From Priestia aryabhattai (GTDB lineage: Bacteria > Bacillota > Bacilli > Bacillales > Bacillaceae_H), in the NCBI RefSeq assembly GCF_023715685.1, contig NZ_JAMBOQ010000002.1, positions 62,001 to 126,000 of the forward strand: 64,000 nucleotides of DNA, written 5' to 3'. The first letter of the stretch is position 1; each line of letters begins with the position of its first letter. The position numbers and the translations under genes were made by a program. Of this stretch, positions 24,702-31,856 are shown piece by piece. The notes below the pieces were generated by a model. The model worked only from the letters and a program-made list of their open reading frames with translations, searched no databases and was not told the origin of the DNA.

Positions 24702-25856
24702 ATGGATATAAAACGTCAGAACGTTGATTTTGGTAACTCAATTTTTCAAACGCTAGTGGATGGTTATTACTATGAAATTCCTACAAACGTAGTAGAAATA
24801 ACAAAAGATCAGGCGGAGGGTCATTTTCCTTCAAGTGTACATGAACCTGAATTACTTCTTCAAAATTTACTAATCTCTACTGTAATTGAAGGCGTAGAAA
24901 AGTATTATTTAGTAGGAGACGCGGCAGAGAAGCACGTGCTAGGCAATATCCATATTAATAAGTTACATAATAAAACTGAATCTGACATTCCTTATGTGAT
25001 GTTTTTAGCTTCGGTTGCTTATTACAATATACTTAAAGGAAAAGACAAAGAGGATAATAGTGTGACGATCAATTATTTCTCAACTATGCTTCCGATTTGG
25101 CTGCTTAAGAAAACAAATAAGTTCAGTGAAATGCAGCATAAGATGGCCGAACGTTTTCAAGGAGAGCACACGGTTACGGTATTGACTCCTGGTTTAGAAA
25201 AAACGGTAACTGTTAACGTTGAAACTAGTAAATGCCGCATTGAAAGCGAAGTTGCTCGCTGGGCGATCAAAAAAGATTTCGAATTACAAGATAAAGAAGA
25301 AGCAAATGCATTCAAAAATTTTGAAACATTAATTGTAGATTTGGGCGGAGGCACCGTTGACCTTGCACTGCTTCCTGCAGGACTTCAAGCTCCTAAAAGC
25401 AGAAATTCGTTGAAGTGTCTGACTGATATTTCATATTTGAAGCATATTGAAAAGCTAAGAAATGAAAAACTGCTTGAGTATTTTGATGATGTTCGCTCAT
25501 TAGAAGAATTTATTATTACAAATATTCATAAAGCAAAAATGGAGCAAAGAGACGGCAATAGCGGGAAAAAAGTAGATCTCACGGAGCCTATTCACGCTTC
25601 GCTTAGAGAGTATACGCAAATTTTATTAACGAAAGTTGAAAATCTATTTCCATCGCCAAAAGATAAAGTCTATAAATATATTTATATTGGAGGACTAGCT
25701 CCTATCCTTAAACAGTTTATTCAAGAGCTGATTGATGACATGTACGGGGAAGAAATCAGAGAAGAAAATCATCTTTTCCTGCCAGATACAAGAAAATTAA
25801 ATTTATACGGCCTTGAAATCTTAAGTAGACATGAAACAAACGCAGTTCACGTTTAA
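24702..25856 (+). CDS. Actin-like plasmid-segregation protein, Alp7A-like (ParM/StbA superfamily)
   Basis: 384 residues. The N-terminus R-x-N-V-D-F-G-N-S (phosphate 1 loop), TMLPIWLLKK--KFSEMQ, SEVARWAIKK, VDLGGGTVDLALLPAGL (phosphate 2) and YIYIGGLAPIL (adenosine loop), then LNLYGLE at the end, match as I recall the Alp7A actin of B. subtilis plasmid pLS20 along nearly its whole length. Alp7A forms dynamic filaments that separate plasmid copies. GGGGAGA precedes the ATG. The next gene follows after 15 bases and probably encodes its partner. No replication gene is nearby, so this is either a plasmid remnant or a host-adopted filament. Confidence 0.85.
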   Translation: MDIKRQNVDFGNSIFQTLVDGYYYEIPTNVVEITKDQAEGHFPSSVHEPELLLQNLLISTVIEGVEKYYLVGDAAEKHVLGNIHINKLHNKTESDIPYVMFLASVAYYNILKGKDKEDNSVTINYFSTMLPIWLLKKTNKFSEMQHKMAERFQGEHTVTVLTPGLEKTVTVNVETSKCRIESEVARWAIKKDFELQDKEEANAFKNFETLIVDLGGGTVDLALLPAGLQAPKSRNSLKCLTDISYLKHIEKLRNEKLLEYFDDVRSLEEFIITNIHKAKMEQRDGNSGKKVDLTEPIHASLREYTQILLTKVENLFPSPKDKVYKYIYIGGLAPILKQFIQELIDDMYGEEIREENHLFLPDTRKLNLYGLEILSRHETNAVHV

Positions 25857-25871
25857 AAAGGGGGAGCATAA

Positions 25872-26579
25872 ATGAGCAATCAAAACACTCGCCTTAAGGA
25901 AGCATTAGACGATTGGTACGGTCAGCTAAGTTCCCAAATGGCTGCACCATTTTACGTACTATCAAATGCATTTCTGACAGCTGGAAATCTATCAACAGAT
26001 ATGATAGGAGTAAGGAAACAGACCGTAAATAATGAAGATGAACGTGCAGGTTTTACGATTGAAACCTCTGACATTCCTTCAGAAGTGTCTTCATTTCTGG
26101 CGCAAAAACAGCAGGCAAACGAGCTGCAGGACTATATAGTAAGATTGATACAACAAGACTTGCAAAAAATGAGCAAAGAAGATGAAGTAGAGACGTTAGT
26201 TCATTCCCTTCGAAAAGAGCTGTTAGGCGAAATTGACTTACTAAAAAAAGAATTGGATTCACGTCTTGCTGCAAGCCGCCAAGAGCATGAATCCACACAG
26301 GCAAATGAACTTCAGGATTATGTAGCGAAACTTGTGCAGCAAAACGGGCAGAAAAATACCCAGGAAGAAGAGTTTCGAACGTTATTTAATTCCTTGAGAA
26401 CCGAGCTGTTAGGCGAAATTAATTTGCTTAAGAAAGAACTTGGCTCTGCTTCAGCGCCTTCTTATAAGCAGCTGAAACCCGTTAGGAATGAGGAAGAAGA
26501 AACGTTTAAAGAAGGTCAATTAATTAAAAGTGAAAAAGTGATCGGAACTATTCAAGAAGAAATCGATGTAGATTTCTAA
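25872..26579 (+). CDS. Coiled-coil partner protein of the Alp7A-like actin, with internal duplication
   Basis: 235 residues. After an N-terminal region (DDWYGQLSSQMAAPFYVLSN) there are two copies of a 50-residue unit at about 81-130 and 143-192, each with Q-A-N-E-L-Q-D-Y and E-L-L-G-E-I-x-L-L-K-K-E-L, strongly helical with heptad spacing. It then ends in an acidic tail. No helix-turn-helix is obvious, unlike Alp7R, the DNA-binding adaptor expected at this place in the plasmid system. It may be a filament regulator or adaptor. The function is unproven; co-transcription with the actin gene is the main clue. Confidence 0.75.
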   Translation: MSNQNTRLKEALDDWYGQLSSQMAAPFYVLSNAFLTAGNLSTDMIGVRKQTVNNEDERAGFTIETSDIPSEVSSFLAQKQQANELQDYIVRLIQQDLQKMSKEDEVETLVHSLRKELLGEIDLLKKELDSRLAASRQEHESTQANELQDYVAKLVQQNGQKNTQEEEFRTLFNSLRTELLGEINLLKKELGSASAPSYKQLKPVRNEEEETFKEGQLIKSEKVIGTIQEEIDVDF

Positions 26580-26583
26580 ACAG

Positions 26584-26612
26584 AAAGTAGAGGCGTTATG
26601 CCTCTACTTTTA
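26584..26612 (+). terminator. Rho-independent terminator
   Basis: Perfect 11-bp stem AAAGTAGAGGC / GCCTCTACTTT, loop GTTAT, followed by T-rich sequence, right after the actin-partner gene. Confidence 0.87.
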
Positions 26613-26632
26613 TTTGTTTTCTATTTAAAATG

Positions 26633-26925
26633 AGGCTGGGGCAAAAGTATTTTACTTAAAGGAAGATCCGAACGATGAATCTAGATTCTTGATGGAAAAT
26701 CAAACTCGTTGGGATTTTTTCATTGGTATGGTGAACGTAGGTTTCAGGTGTTTAGTTGCTTCTAGCTGTTGAGTGGAGGGCAAGGCGAAGAACCCTGCGG
26801 GAAAAGTGGAACAGGGGAGACCCGCAGGAGCGTAAGCGACGAGAAGGCTCACCGGCCGCCCGCGGCGGAAAGCGAAGTCTTGCACGGAAATCAGCAGCGG
26901 GCCAATGTAAAAGCTTTAGCGTATG
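26633..26925. repeat. Bacillaceae interspersed repeat element (non-coding, GC-rich)
   Basis: Begins with GAGGCTGGGGCAAAAG and contains, in order, an inverted repeat CCTGCGGG (26794) / CCCGCAGG (26821), the block GGCTCACCGGCCGCC and GCGGAAAGCGAAGTCTTG followed by CACGGAAATCA. From memory this block order recurs as a dispersed repeat in Bacillaceae genomes. It is clearly more GC-rich than its surroundings and holds no believable gene; the short minus-strand frame across it has no ribosome site. It may be a MITE-like element; its exact ends are uncertain. Confidence 0.65.
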
Positions 26926-27187
26926 AATCATAAAGCTCTTTTGTTTCTTTTTTGCTTTTTTCTAAAGTATAAGCAAAGGTCAAATGTAACGATGGTACAA
27001 ATACTGCACTTTATCATAAACCAAAATAACGATTCGTTGATGCCAAATCCGCCAATCGAAGCTTTTAGTTCATTTAACTGTCGAAAAATTAAATTTATGT
27101 CATTTATAGATAATGCTTTTTTCTCAACTATATTTTAAGGATTCTTGTTCGAGAAGGTAAATGAGTAGGATGTAGTTACTACATAAA
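26926..27187. other. Intergenic stretch without recognisable gene
   Basis: AT-rich sequence between the repeat element and the terminator of the cupin gene. A 71-codon plus-strand frame at 26923-27138 has no ribosome site and unlikely composition. No promoter or RNA was recognised. Confidence 0.4.
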
Positions 27188-27236
27188 AAGAGGCTGGTTA
27201 GAAAACGTGATGCACCAATTTTCTAGCCAGCCTCTT
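27188..27236 (-). terminator. Rho-independent terminator of the cupin gene
   Basis: Stem AAGAGGCTGG + TTAGAAAA with complement TTTTCTAG + CCAGCCTCTT (one wobble). Read on the minus strand, it ends in CTTTTTATG, 77 bases after the cupin stop codon. Confidence 0.82.
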
Positions 27237-27312
27237 GTAGTCAAAATCCATCTATTTACTTAGCATTTATTTTGAAAAAGCCTTCCAATACTGCATAACT
27301 CCTTGCTCATCT

Positions 27313-27846
27313 TTAATGTTCTTCAGCCAAGGCATTTGCTTTTGTCACATGAACCGTACCAAATGGATGGTTTGGGGGAGCATATATGGAGTAAAGTTTT
27401 AGCGGGGTGGTACCCGTATTTGTTACATCATGCCATGTTCCGGCAGGGATAAATATCGCATCATCATCGTAGACCTTTCGTTTAAAGGTTAGATTGTTTT
27501 TACTTTTGCCCATTTGAACAACGCCTTGCCCCTGTTCAATACGCAGGAATTGATCAACGTTAGGATGGATTTCTAAGCCAATATCTTCACCGGGCTTGAG
27601 ACTCATTAACGTCACTTGTAAATGTGTTCCAGTCCATAAAGCAGTGCGGTAAGTATTGTTTTGCTTTGTCGCTTCATTAATGTTAATAACAAATGGCCTT
27701 GGCCCATAGTCCTTTAATTTACCGTTTCTTTGCTGAAAATGTTCGTTGGTGTGATAGTGATTCGGCAAATAATAACTATATGGCTGCCAACTATAGTATA
27801 CTGGGTTCTGCCACTGATGATAATAAGGCGTATAGTGCATACTCAT
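27313..27846 (-). CDS. Cupin-domain protein with Tyr-rich N-terminus
   Basis: 177 residues. The first about 35 residues are rich in Tyr, His, Pro and Trp, a composition seen in spore-coat proteins. The rest is a cupin: GEDIGLEIHPNVDQFLRIE holds the first metal-binding block (His plus Glu/Gln positions) and IFIPAGTWHDVTNTGTTPLK the second, with the terminal His ligand in G-T-W-H. Mannose-6-phosphate-isomerase-like cupins share this plan. It is a single-gene unit with terminator. The catalytic role is unknown; a spore or stress coat association is only suggested by the N-terminus. Confidence 0.8.
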   Translation of the reverse strand: MSMHYTPYYHQWQNPVYYSWQPYSYYLPNHYHTNEHFQQRNGKLKDYGPRPFVININEATKQNNTYRTALWTGTHLQVTLMSLKPGEDIGLEIHPNVDQFLRIEQGQGVVQMGKSKNNLTFKRKVYDDDAIFIPAGTWHDVTNTGTTPLKLYSIYAPPNHPFGTVHVTKANALAEEH

Positions 27847-28127
27847 TCTCCTTTTATCGTTTAATTTTTCTTTTCATCCTATGCTTTTGTTAAAACGGTT
27901 GATACCATTTGCCTTTTTGTCCGCGGTCTTTATCCACTTATTTTTTGCTAAAATCGTATCATTAAAGAAGTGCTCAATGAGTGACATAAGAGCAAGAGTT
28001 GGAACGTGGAGATTCTGTGATTAACGATTTATCTGAGCCTTTTGATTGTTGTAAGATCATTAAAAAATAACGTTATCACTTTAATGCAATAATTCATTAG
28101 ATTTATATCGTATGAAAACGTTTTATC
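27847..28127. other. Divergent intergenic region
   Basis: Between the cupin gene (minus) and the 62-aa gene (plus). It holds the control regions of both. Apart from the extended -10 at 28128 and nearby GAAAACGTTTT, I see nothing I can name. Confidence 0.4.
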
Positions 28128-28136
28128 TGATATAAT
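28128..28136 (+). promoter_or_regulatory. Extended -10 promoter of the 62-aa gene
   Basis: TGATATAAT, an extended -10 element (TG-n-TATAAT), 38 bases before the TTG start. No good -35 is visible, as is usual for extended -10 promoters. Confidence 0.5.
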
Positions 28137-28173
28137 TTTAGTAGATGAAAATTATTTTAAAGGGTGACGTTCA

Positions 28174-28362
28174 TTGAAAGAAAAAAAACTTCAAGAATTA
28201 ACTGAACATCTTAATAATTTATTCAACAGTTTAATTCATGGATCTATCACAGAAGGTGAATTTAATGAGCTGTCTGAAGAGCTTTATAGAAAGCAAACGA
28301 GACTGCGCTATGAAATAGAGTGTGAGAAAGGTTCGTATTACCGAGAACATTTTAGAGGCTAA
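28174..28362 (+). CDS. Small helical protein, 62 aa
   Basis: TTG start with AAAGGGTG eight bases upstream. The sequence begins MKEKKLQELTEHLNNLFNSL and continues EGEFNELSEELYRKQTRLRYE, giving two amphipathic helices around a short turn (HGSITEG). Highly charged, no cysteine or membrane segment. The shape recalls small dimeric sporulation or regulatory proteins, but I do not recognise a family. An extended -10 promoter lies just upstream. Confidence 0.6.
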   Translation: MKEKKLQELTEHLNNLFNSLIHGSITEGEFNELSEELYRKQTRLRYEIECEKGSYYREHFRG

Positions 28363-28526
28363 GGATTTGCATGAGGATTATTTTATAAGTATAGTAATAT
28401 ATTTACTTCATAAAAAAACACAGCTGTTAAAGCGCTAAAACTCGCTATTCACCCCCAAAAACCTGTATGATAGGTTTAGGATTACCGCATATGAGCAATA
28501 TGTATAGTAAAAAGGGGTGTTGAGCT

Positions 28527-28703
28527 GTGAAGTGGTATAAAGGCGTTGTCATGCAAGTCTTAATGACAGAAAACGAAACAGCAAGAGAGCATATGGTTAT
28601 GTTAGGACTTACAGAAGGTTTTACAAGTCGTAATACAGTTCGAATCAGTCAAGCCCTTGATTATTTGTTAAATGAACTAAGTAAAGTAATGGCTGCAGAT
28701 TAA
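28527..28703 (+). CDS. Spo0E-like aspartyl-phosphate phosphatase, 58 aa
   Basis: GTG start with AAAAGGGGTG upstream. The C-terminal half reads GFTSRNTVRISQALDYLLNEL, matching the Spo0E family signature (V-x-x-S-Q-x-L-D-x-L-(L/I)-N) with the Ser and Asp of S-x-x-x-L-D. The first helix has REHMVMLGL where Spo0E proteins have R--M---A. Spo0E proteins remove phosphate from Spo0A~P and hold back sporulation. Length fits the short members of the family. A hairpin terminator follows. It is a single-gene unit. Confidence 0.7.
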   Translation: MKWYKGVVMQVLMTENETAREHMVMLGLTEGFTSRNTVRISQALDYLLNELSKVMAAD

Positions 28704-28727
28704 ATAGTATTTTCTATATAAAAATGA

Positions 28728-28759
28728 AAAGAGCTGCTGATTTCACGACAGCTCTTTAT
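28728..28759 (+). terminator. Hairpin terminator (weak T tract)
   Basis: Stem AAAGAGCTG / CAGCTCTTT, 12-base loop, followed by TATAAG. 25 bases after the Spo0E-like gene. Confidence 0.6.
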
Positions 28760-28914
28760 AAGTTGCTTTAACGTTTACTTTAATGTCTATAATACTATTA
28801 AAGCGAAATATACAGTTAAAATTTAGAAAATCAGTTGAAGGTGCCCGTGAAATGGGAAGCTGAGATACATAAAGAAAATGGCGTATCAAAAATAGCGATG
28901 GAGGGTATAGTGGA

Positions 28915-29304
28915 ATGGAATATCATATTAAAGAGGCTGCTGCAAAGGTAGGGCTACCTACGCATACGCTTCGATACTACGAGCAGCAAGGGCTTTTACC
29001 TTTTATAAAAAGAGATGAGAATGGAAACCGTATTTTTAGTGAGTCCGATATAGAGTGGCTGGAATTTATTATTTGCTTACGAAAAACGGACATCGCTCTT
29101 TTAGAGTTACGTAAGATTGTTGAATTAACACAAGAAGGTGATGATACAATCGGTTTGCGCAAGCAAATATTTGAAAAGCATAGAGAGAAAATGATGGAAA
29201 AACAAAGAGAACTGGATGCAGCTTTTAGAAAAGTTGAAACCAAAATCCATTATTATGATAAATTAGAGCAAAAGTACCAAGAAGAACTTTCATCTAAAAC
29301 CTAA
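28915..29304 (+). CDS. MerR-family regulator, AdhR-like
   Basis: 129 residues. The N-terminal winged HTH reads YHIKEAAAKVGLPTHTLRYYEQQGLLP, the standard MerR opening, then a long dimerisation helix. Cys54 in F-I-I-C-L-R sits where AdhR (YraB) of B. subtilis has its essential Cys that reacts with formaldehyde or methylglyoxal. It is convergent with adhA; adhA and a Crh-like gene nearby carry long-spacer MerR promoters with the T-T-A-A-A-G palindrome, so this protein is the likely activator. GGAGGG precedes the ATG. It could act in response to aldehydes. Confidence 0.83.
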   Translation: MEYHIKEAAAKVGLPTHTLRYYEQQGLLPFIKRDENGNRIFSESDIEWLEFIICLRKTDIALLELRKIVELTQEGDDTIGLRKQIFEKHREKMMEKQRELDAAFRKVETKIHYYDKLEQKYQEELSSKT

Positions 29305-29404
29305 TTTATCGTTTGCTTTTTTTATGTTAAAGTATTGAGGTTCGATTTTATAAAGAAGCAAAAAGCGGGCAGCTAATGGAATTAGCGCCCGCTTTTCTCT
29401 AAAC

Positions 29405-30460
29405 TTACAGTGTAGAAATGTCAATAACAAATCGATAGCGAACATCGCTGCGAAGAACGCGCTCGTACGCTTCATCTACTTGATTAGCATTGATAACTTC
29501 AATCATAGGAGCAACACCGTGTTCAGCTGCAAAATCAAGCATTTCTTGTGTTTCACGAATGCCACCTACAAGTGAACCAGCAATGCTGCGGCGGCCCATG
29601 ATGAGGGAGAATACGCTGTATTGATCTGGGTTAGCCGGTGCGCCAACGTTAACAAGCGTTCCATCTACACGAAGTAAAGATAAATATTGATCTACGTTCA
29701 AATTAGCCGATACCGTGTTTAAGATAAGGTCAAAGCGACCGGCTAATTCAGTGAACGTCGTCTCATCACTTGTCGCAAAATAATGATCTGCGCCAAAGCT
29801 TAGAGCTTCTTCTTTTTTATTGTTAGAACGGCTCAATACCGTAACTTCAGCACCCATTGCATGCGCAAATTGAATGGCTACATGTCCAAGACCGCCCATT
29901 CCCACGATCGCAACTTTTTTGCCAGGACCAGCATTCCAGTGCTTTAATGGAGAAAATGTCGTAATCCCCGCACATAGAAGCGGACTTGCTGCATCCATAC
30001 TTAAATTATCAGGAATACGAACAACAAACCCTTCTTTTACGACGATTTTTTGGCTGTAGCCGCCGTATGTAGGGTTTCCGTCGTAATCCAACGAATTATA
30101 CGTTTGAACAACGCCTTTTGTACAGTATTGTTCGTCTCCGTTCAGGCAGTACTCGCACTCTCCGCAAGAGTCAACGAAACATCCAACGCCCACGCGATCA
30201 CCAACCGCGTATTTTGTTACGTTTTCTCCAACTGCTTCAACTACTCCCGCGATTTCGTGACCAGGAACCATCGGGAACATTCCGCCGCCCCACTCATCAA
30301 ATGCACTATGAATATCAGAGTGACAGATACCGCTAAACTTAATATCAATTAAAACGTCGTCTGCTCGCAGTTCTCTGTGTTCAATTGTCGTGTTCTCGAA
30401 TTTTGCCTTTGCATGTGGCGCACTTAGAACACGTGATGTTGTTGTATGTTGATTACACAT
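29405..30460 (-). CDS. adhA: Zinc-dependent alcohol dehydrogenase AdhA (CAD/YahK-like)
   Basis: About 351 residues from [18 protein letters not shown], the start seen in B. subtilis AdhA; a further upstream ATG (30472) abuts the ribosome site directly. The catalytic zinc site is seen in [11 protein letters not shown] and C-A-G; structural zinc cysteines in [20 protein letters not shown]; the nucleotide loop is [18 protein letters not shown]; and [13 protein letters not shown] is near the end. It reduces aldehydes with NADPH. Transcription starts from the MerR-type promoter at 30557-30587. It is linked with the AdhR-like regulator and the Crh-like gene in an aldehyde response set. Confidence 0.92.
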   Translation of the reverse strand: MCNQHTTTSRVLSAPHAKAKFENTTIEHRELRADDVLIDIKFSGICHSDIHSAFDEWGGGMFPMVPGHEIAGVVEAVGENVTKYAVGDRVGVGCFVDSCGECEYCLNGDEQYCTKGVVQTYNSLDYDGNPTYGGYSQKIVVKEGFVVRIPDNLSMDAASPLLCAGITTFSPLKHWNAGPGKKVAIVGMGGLGHVAIQFAHAMGAEVTVLSRSNNKKEEALSFGADHYFATSDETTFTELAGRFDLILNTVSANLNVDQYLSLLRVDGTLVNVGAPANPDQYSVFSLIMGRRSIAGSLVGGIRETQEMLDFAAEHGVAPMIEVINANQVDEAYERVLRSDVRYRFVIDISTL

Positions 30461-30556
30461 AATTAAAAACACATTCCTTTCGTACTAAATATAATCAGTT
30501 TGCTAATACAATAAAGTTCACCAACTATATTTGATGTATTTAAAAGATACAACATT

Positions 30557-30587
30557 AGCTTAAACGTTAAAGTCGACTTTAAAGCAA
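30557..30587 (-). promoter_or_regulatory. MerR/AdhR-type promoter of adhA (19-bp spacer with palindrome)
   Basis: On the minus strand TTGCTT, a 19-base spacer, TAAGCT. The spacer holds the perfect 16-bp palindrome TTAAAGTCGACTTTAA (30567-30582). The overlong spacer with centred palindrome is the hallmark of MerR-activated promoters, and the half-site TTAAAG matches what is known for AdhR of B. subtilis. Confidence 0.85.
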
Positions 30588-30660
30588 GCCCTTTCTTGAA
30601 AAAATTTTTTCTTTCTATGATTTTATTAAAAAGGAGAGTGAGGAATAGCAAAGCAGCTTC

Positions 30661-30921
30661 CTATCTATGTTTAGTTAAAAGAAATTTTTCAAGGGTGCGA
30701 GCGGCGGCCTGTTCATCAACTCCATCTGTCAGTAACGTCATTTCATCTCCTTTTTTAACTGCCAAAGCTATTACCTTCATGATGCTTTTTCCATTTGCAG
30801 ATTTTCCATCTTTCGCAAGAAAAATTTCACTTTGAAACGAACAAGCTTCACGCGCAAATAAAGCTGTATGTCTAGCTTGAAGTCCGCCAGAAAGTTGCAC
30901 CGTCATTCTTTTAATCAGCAT
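30661..30921 (-). CDS. Crh-like HPr-family regulatory protein (no phosphotransfer His)
   Basis: 86 residues, one HPr domain. The PTS active-site block G-x-H-A-R-P is here G-L-Q-A-R-H: Gln15 replaces the phosphorylated His, as in Crh, while Ser46 (NGKSIMKVIALAV) is kept. So it cannot pass PTS phosphate but could be phosphorylated by HPr kinase and act as a CcpA partner. His18 in place of the usual Pro is unusual. AAGGAG lies seven bases before the ATG. Unlike classic crh, which sits in the yvcJ-yvcL operon, this copy stands alone between two MerR-type promoters and has its own one, placing it in the AdhR-like regulon. Confidence 0.87.
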   Translation of the reverse strand: MLIKRMTVQLSGGLQARHTALFAREACSFQSEIFLAKDGKSANGKSIMKVIALAVKKGDEMTLLTDGVDEQAAARTLEKFLLTKHR

Positions 30922-30962
30922 ACTGTTTCTCCTTTTTTTGGATTTTTAAAAGCTATACAACT

Positions 30963-30993
30963 AGCTTAAACGTTAAAGTTGACTTTAATGCAA
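30963..30993 (-). promoter_or_regulatory. MerR/AdhR-type promoter of the Crh-like gene (19-bp spacer)
   Basis: On the minus strand TTGCAT, 19-base spacer, TAAGCT. The spacer holds TTAAAGTCAACTTTAA (30973-30988 on the plus strand as TTAAAGTTGACTTTAA), one base off a perfect palindrome and nearly identical to the adhA site including the CGTTTAAGCT flank. Confidence 0.85.
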
Positions 30994-31000
30994 GAGATAA

Positions 31001-31262
31001 TTTTGATAAAAAGGGAAGAAAAGCTGAACTTGATGTCAATGTCCATAGTCATTCCACTGCCGGTATGAGAGGATGGGAAAAGAGCCTGATGCCGCTTTTA
31101 AAGAACAGCTTCCATAACTCCTTTTGCTGGATGAGCAAAGCGTGTGAGAAGAGATCCTGAAAAACAAAGAAAAATGATGAAATACTAAGCAAATGAGAAT
31201 ATTTGACTCTTTTAACAGACATGTGTACGTTTTCATGCTGAATGTTTGCGTTTCCACTGACT
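31001..31262. other. Intergenic stretch without recognisable gene
   Basis: Between the Crh-like promoter and the promoter at 31263. A minus-strand frame at 31036-31269 has no ribosome site and a composition unlike a protein. Nothing else recognised. Confidence 0.4.
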
Positions 31263-31291
31263 TTGTCAAATGCGAGACAATTGTTGATAAT
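31263..31291 (+). promoter_or_regulatory. SigA-type promoter
   Basis: TTGTCA, 17-base spacer, GATAAT, 33 bases before the tiny frame at 31324. An 8-bp palindrome ACAATTGT lies in the spacer. Confidence 0.5.
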
Positions 31292-31323
31292 AGAACTATA
31301 TAAGAGGCAAAGGGGACGATGAA

Positions 31324-31422
31324 GTGAAAAAGTCGATTTTAAAGGTAGAAAAATTCATAACTGAATTTAAAACGTCAATGACAAGCTACGGAGAAGCTAT
31401 TATAAAAGTAAAAGGAAACTGA
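31324..31422 (+). CDS. Possible 32-aa peptide
   Basis: GTG start behind CAAAGGGGACG, ending in VKGN-stop. The peptide begins MKKSILKVEKFITEFKTSMT and is basic with one amphipathic helix. A good vegetative promoter lies just upstream and a strong hairpin terminator about 100 bases after the stop, so a short transcript is certainly plausible; whether it is translated or acts as an RNA is open. No family recognised. Confidence 0.35.
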   Translation: MKKSILKVEKFITEFKTSMTSYGEAIIKVKGN

Positions 31423-31518
31423 TGATAAAAAGGTGTAGGCCATTCTTTTTATACATTTATTCCATAAAGTCATACTAAATAACGACACTATTAAAATAAG
31501 AAATATAACTTTGCTAAT

Positions 31519-31563
31519 AAAAGCTTTATCTATTATTGGAATAACAGTGGATAAAGCTTTTTT
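31519..31563 (+). terminator. Rho-independent terminator
   Basis: Stem AAAAGCTTTATC / GATAAAGCTTTT, 19-base loop, then a T run. It ends the short unit begun at 31263 and insulates the iol promoter. Confidence 0.8.
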
Positions 31564-31666
31564 GTGCGGTTATATAAGTGGATGTTATGGTTTCTATAGA
31601 CTGCATTTTTAGAATCAATAAATTTTTAGGTAGACGCAGTATATAAAAGATTCTGAAATTTTAATA

Positions 31667-31695
31667 TTGACTGAAAGCGTTTTTAATATTAATAT
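31667..31695 (+). promoter_or_regulatory. SigA-type promoter of iolE-iolT-iolI-iolJ
   Basis: TTGACT, exactly 17-base spacer, TAATAT. About 160 bases before iolE, the first gene of the first inositol unit. A cre-like site fills the start of the spacer. Confidence 0.72.
31672..31685 (+). promoter_or_regulatory. cre-like CcpA site inside the iolE promoter
   Basis: TGAAAGCGTTTTTA, one base from the cre consensus TGnAAnCGnwnnCA. It overlaps the -35 end and spacer, a position from which CcpA would repress transcription. Confidence 0.6.
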
Positions 31696-31747
31696 TAATT
31701 CAAACTTAACCAATATTTAACCAACACATAACAAAAGAGTTCCTTTA

Positions 31748-31777
31748 TCTACAAATGAAATCGATTTCATTTGTAGA
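31748..31777. promoter_or_regulatory. Operator palindrome 1 (30-bp perfect inverted repeat) upstream of iolE
   Basis: Core ATGAAATCGATTTCAT, extended to 30 perfectly symmetrical bases with outer arms TCTACAA / TTGTAGA. It lies about 50 bases past the -10 of the iolE promoter, where a bound repressor would block elongation. The same core occurs three times ahead of iolD. A central C-G is typical of LacI-family operators; the core also satisfies the cre pattern. Confidence 0.75.
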
Positions 31778-31856
31778 GTTATACGATTGGTAAGTTTTAT
31801 CACTATCTATTGCTAGTGAGGCAACATTACACAATAAGGGGAAAAGAGGAATCAAA

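Noticed and set aside
26700..26885. Minus-strand frame in the GC-rich repeat
   Set aside because: No start site; the stretch is a repeat known to me from Bacillaceae intergenic regions, not a protein.
30050..30352. Plus-strand frames across adhA
   Set aside because: Shadows of adhA on the other strand; adhA is strongly supported by motifs.
31036..31269. Minus-strand 77-codon frame
   Set aside because: Poor composition, no ribosome site, and the frame covers a good promoter on the other strand.
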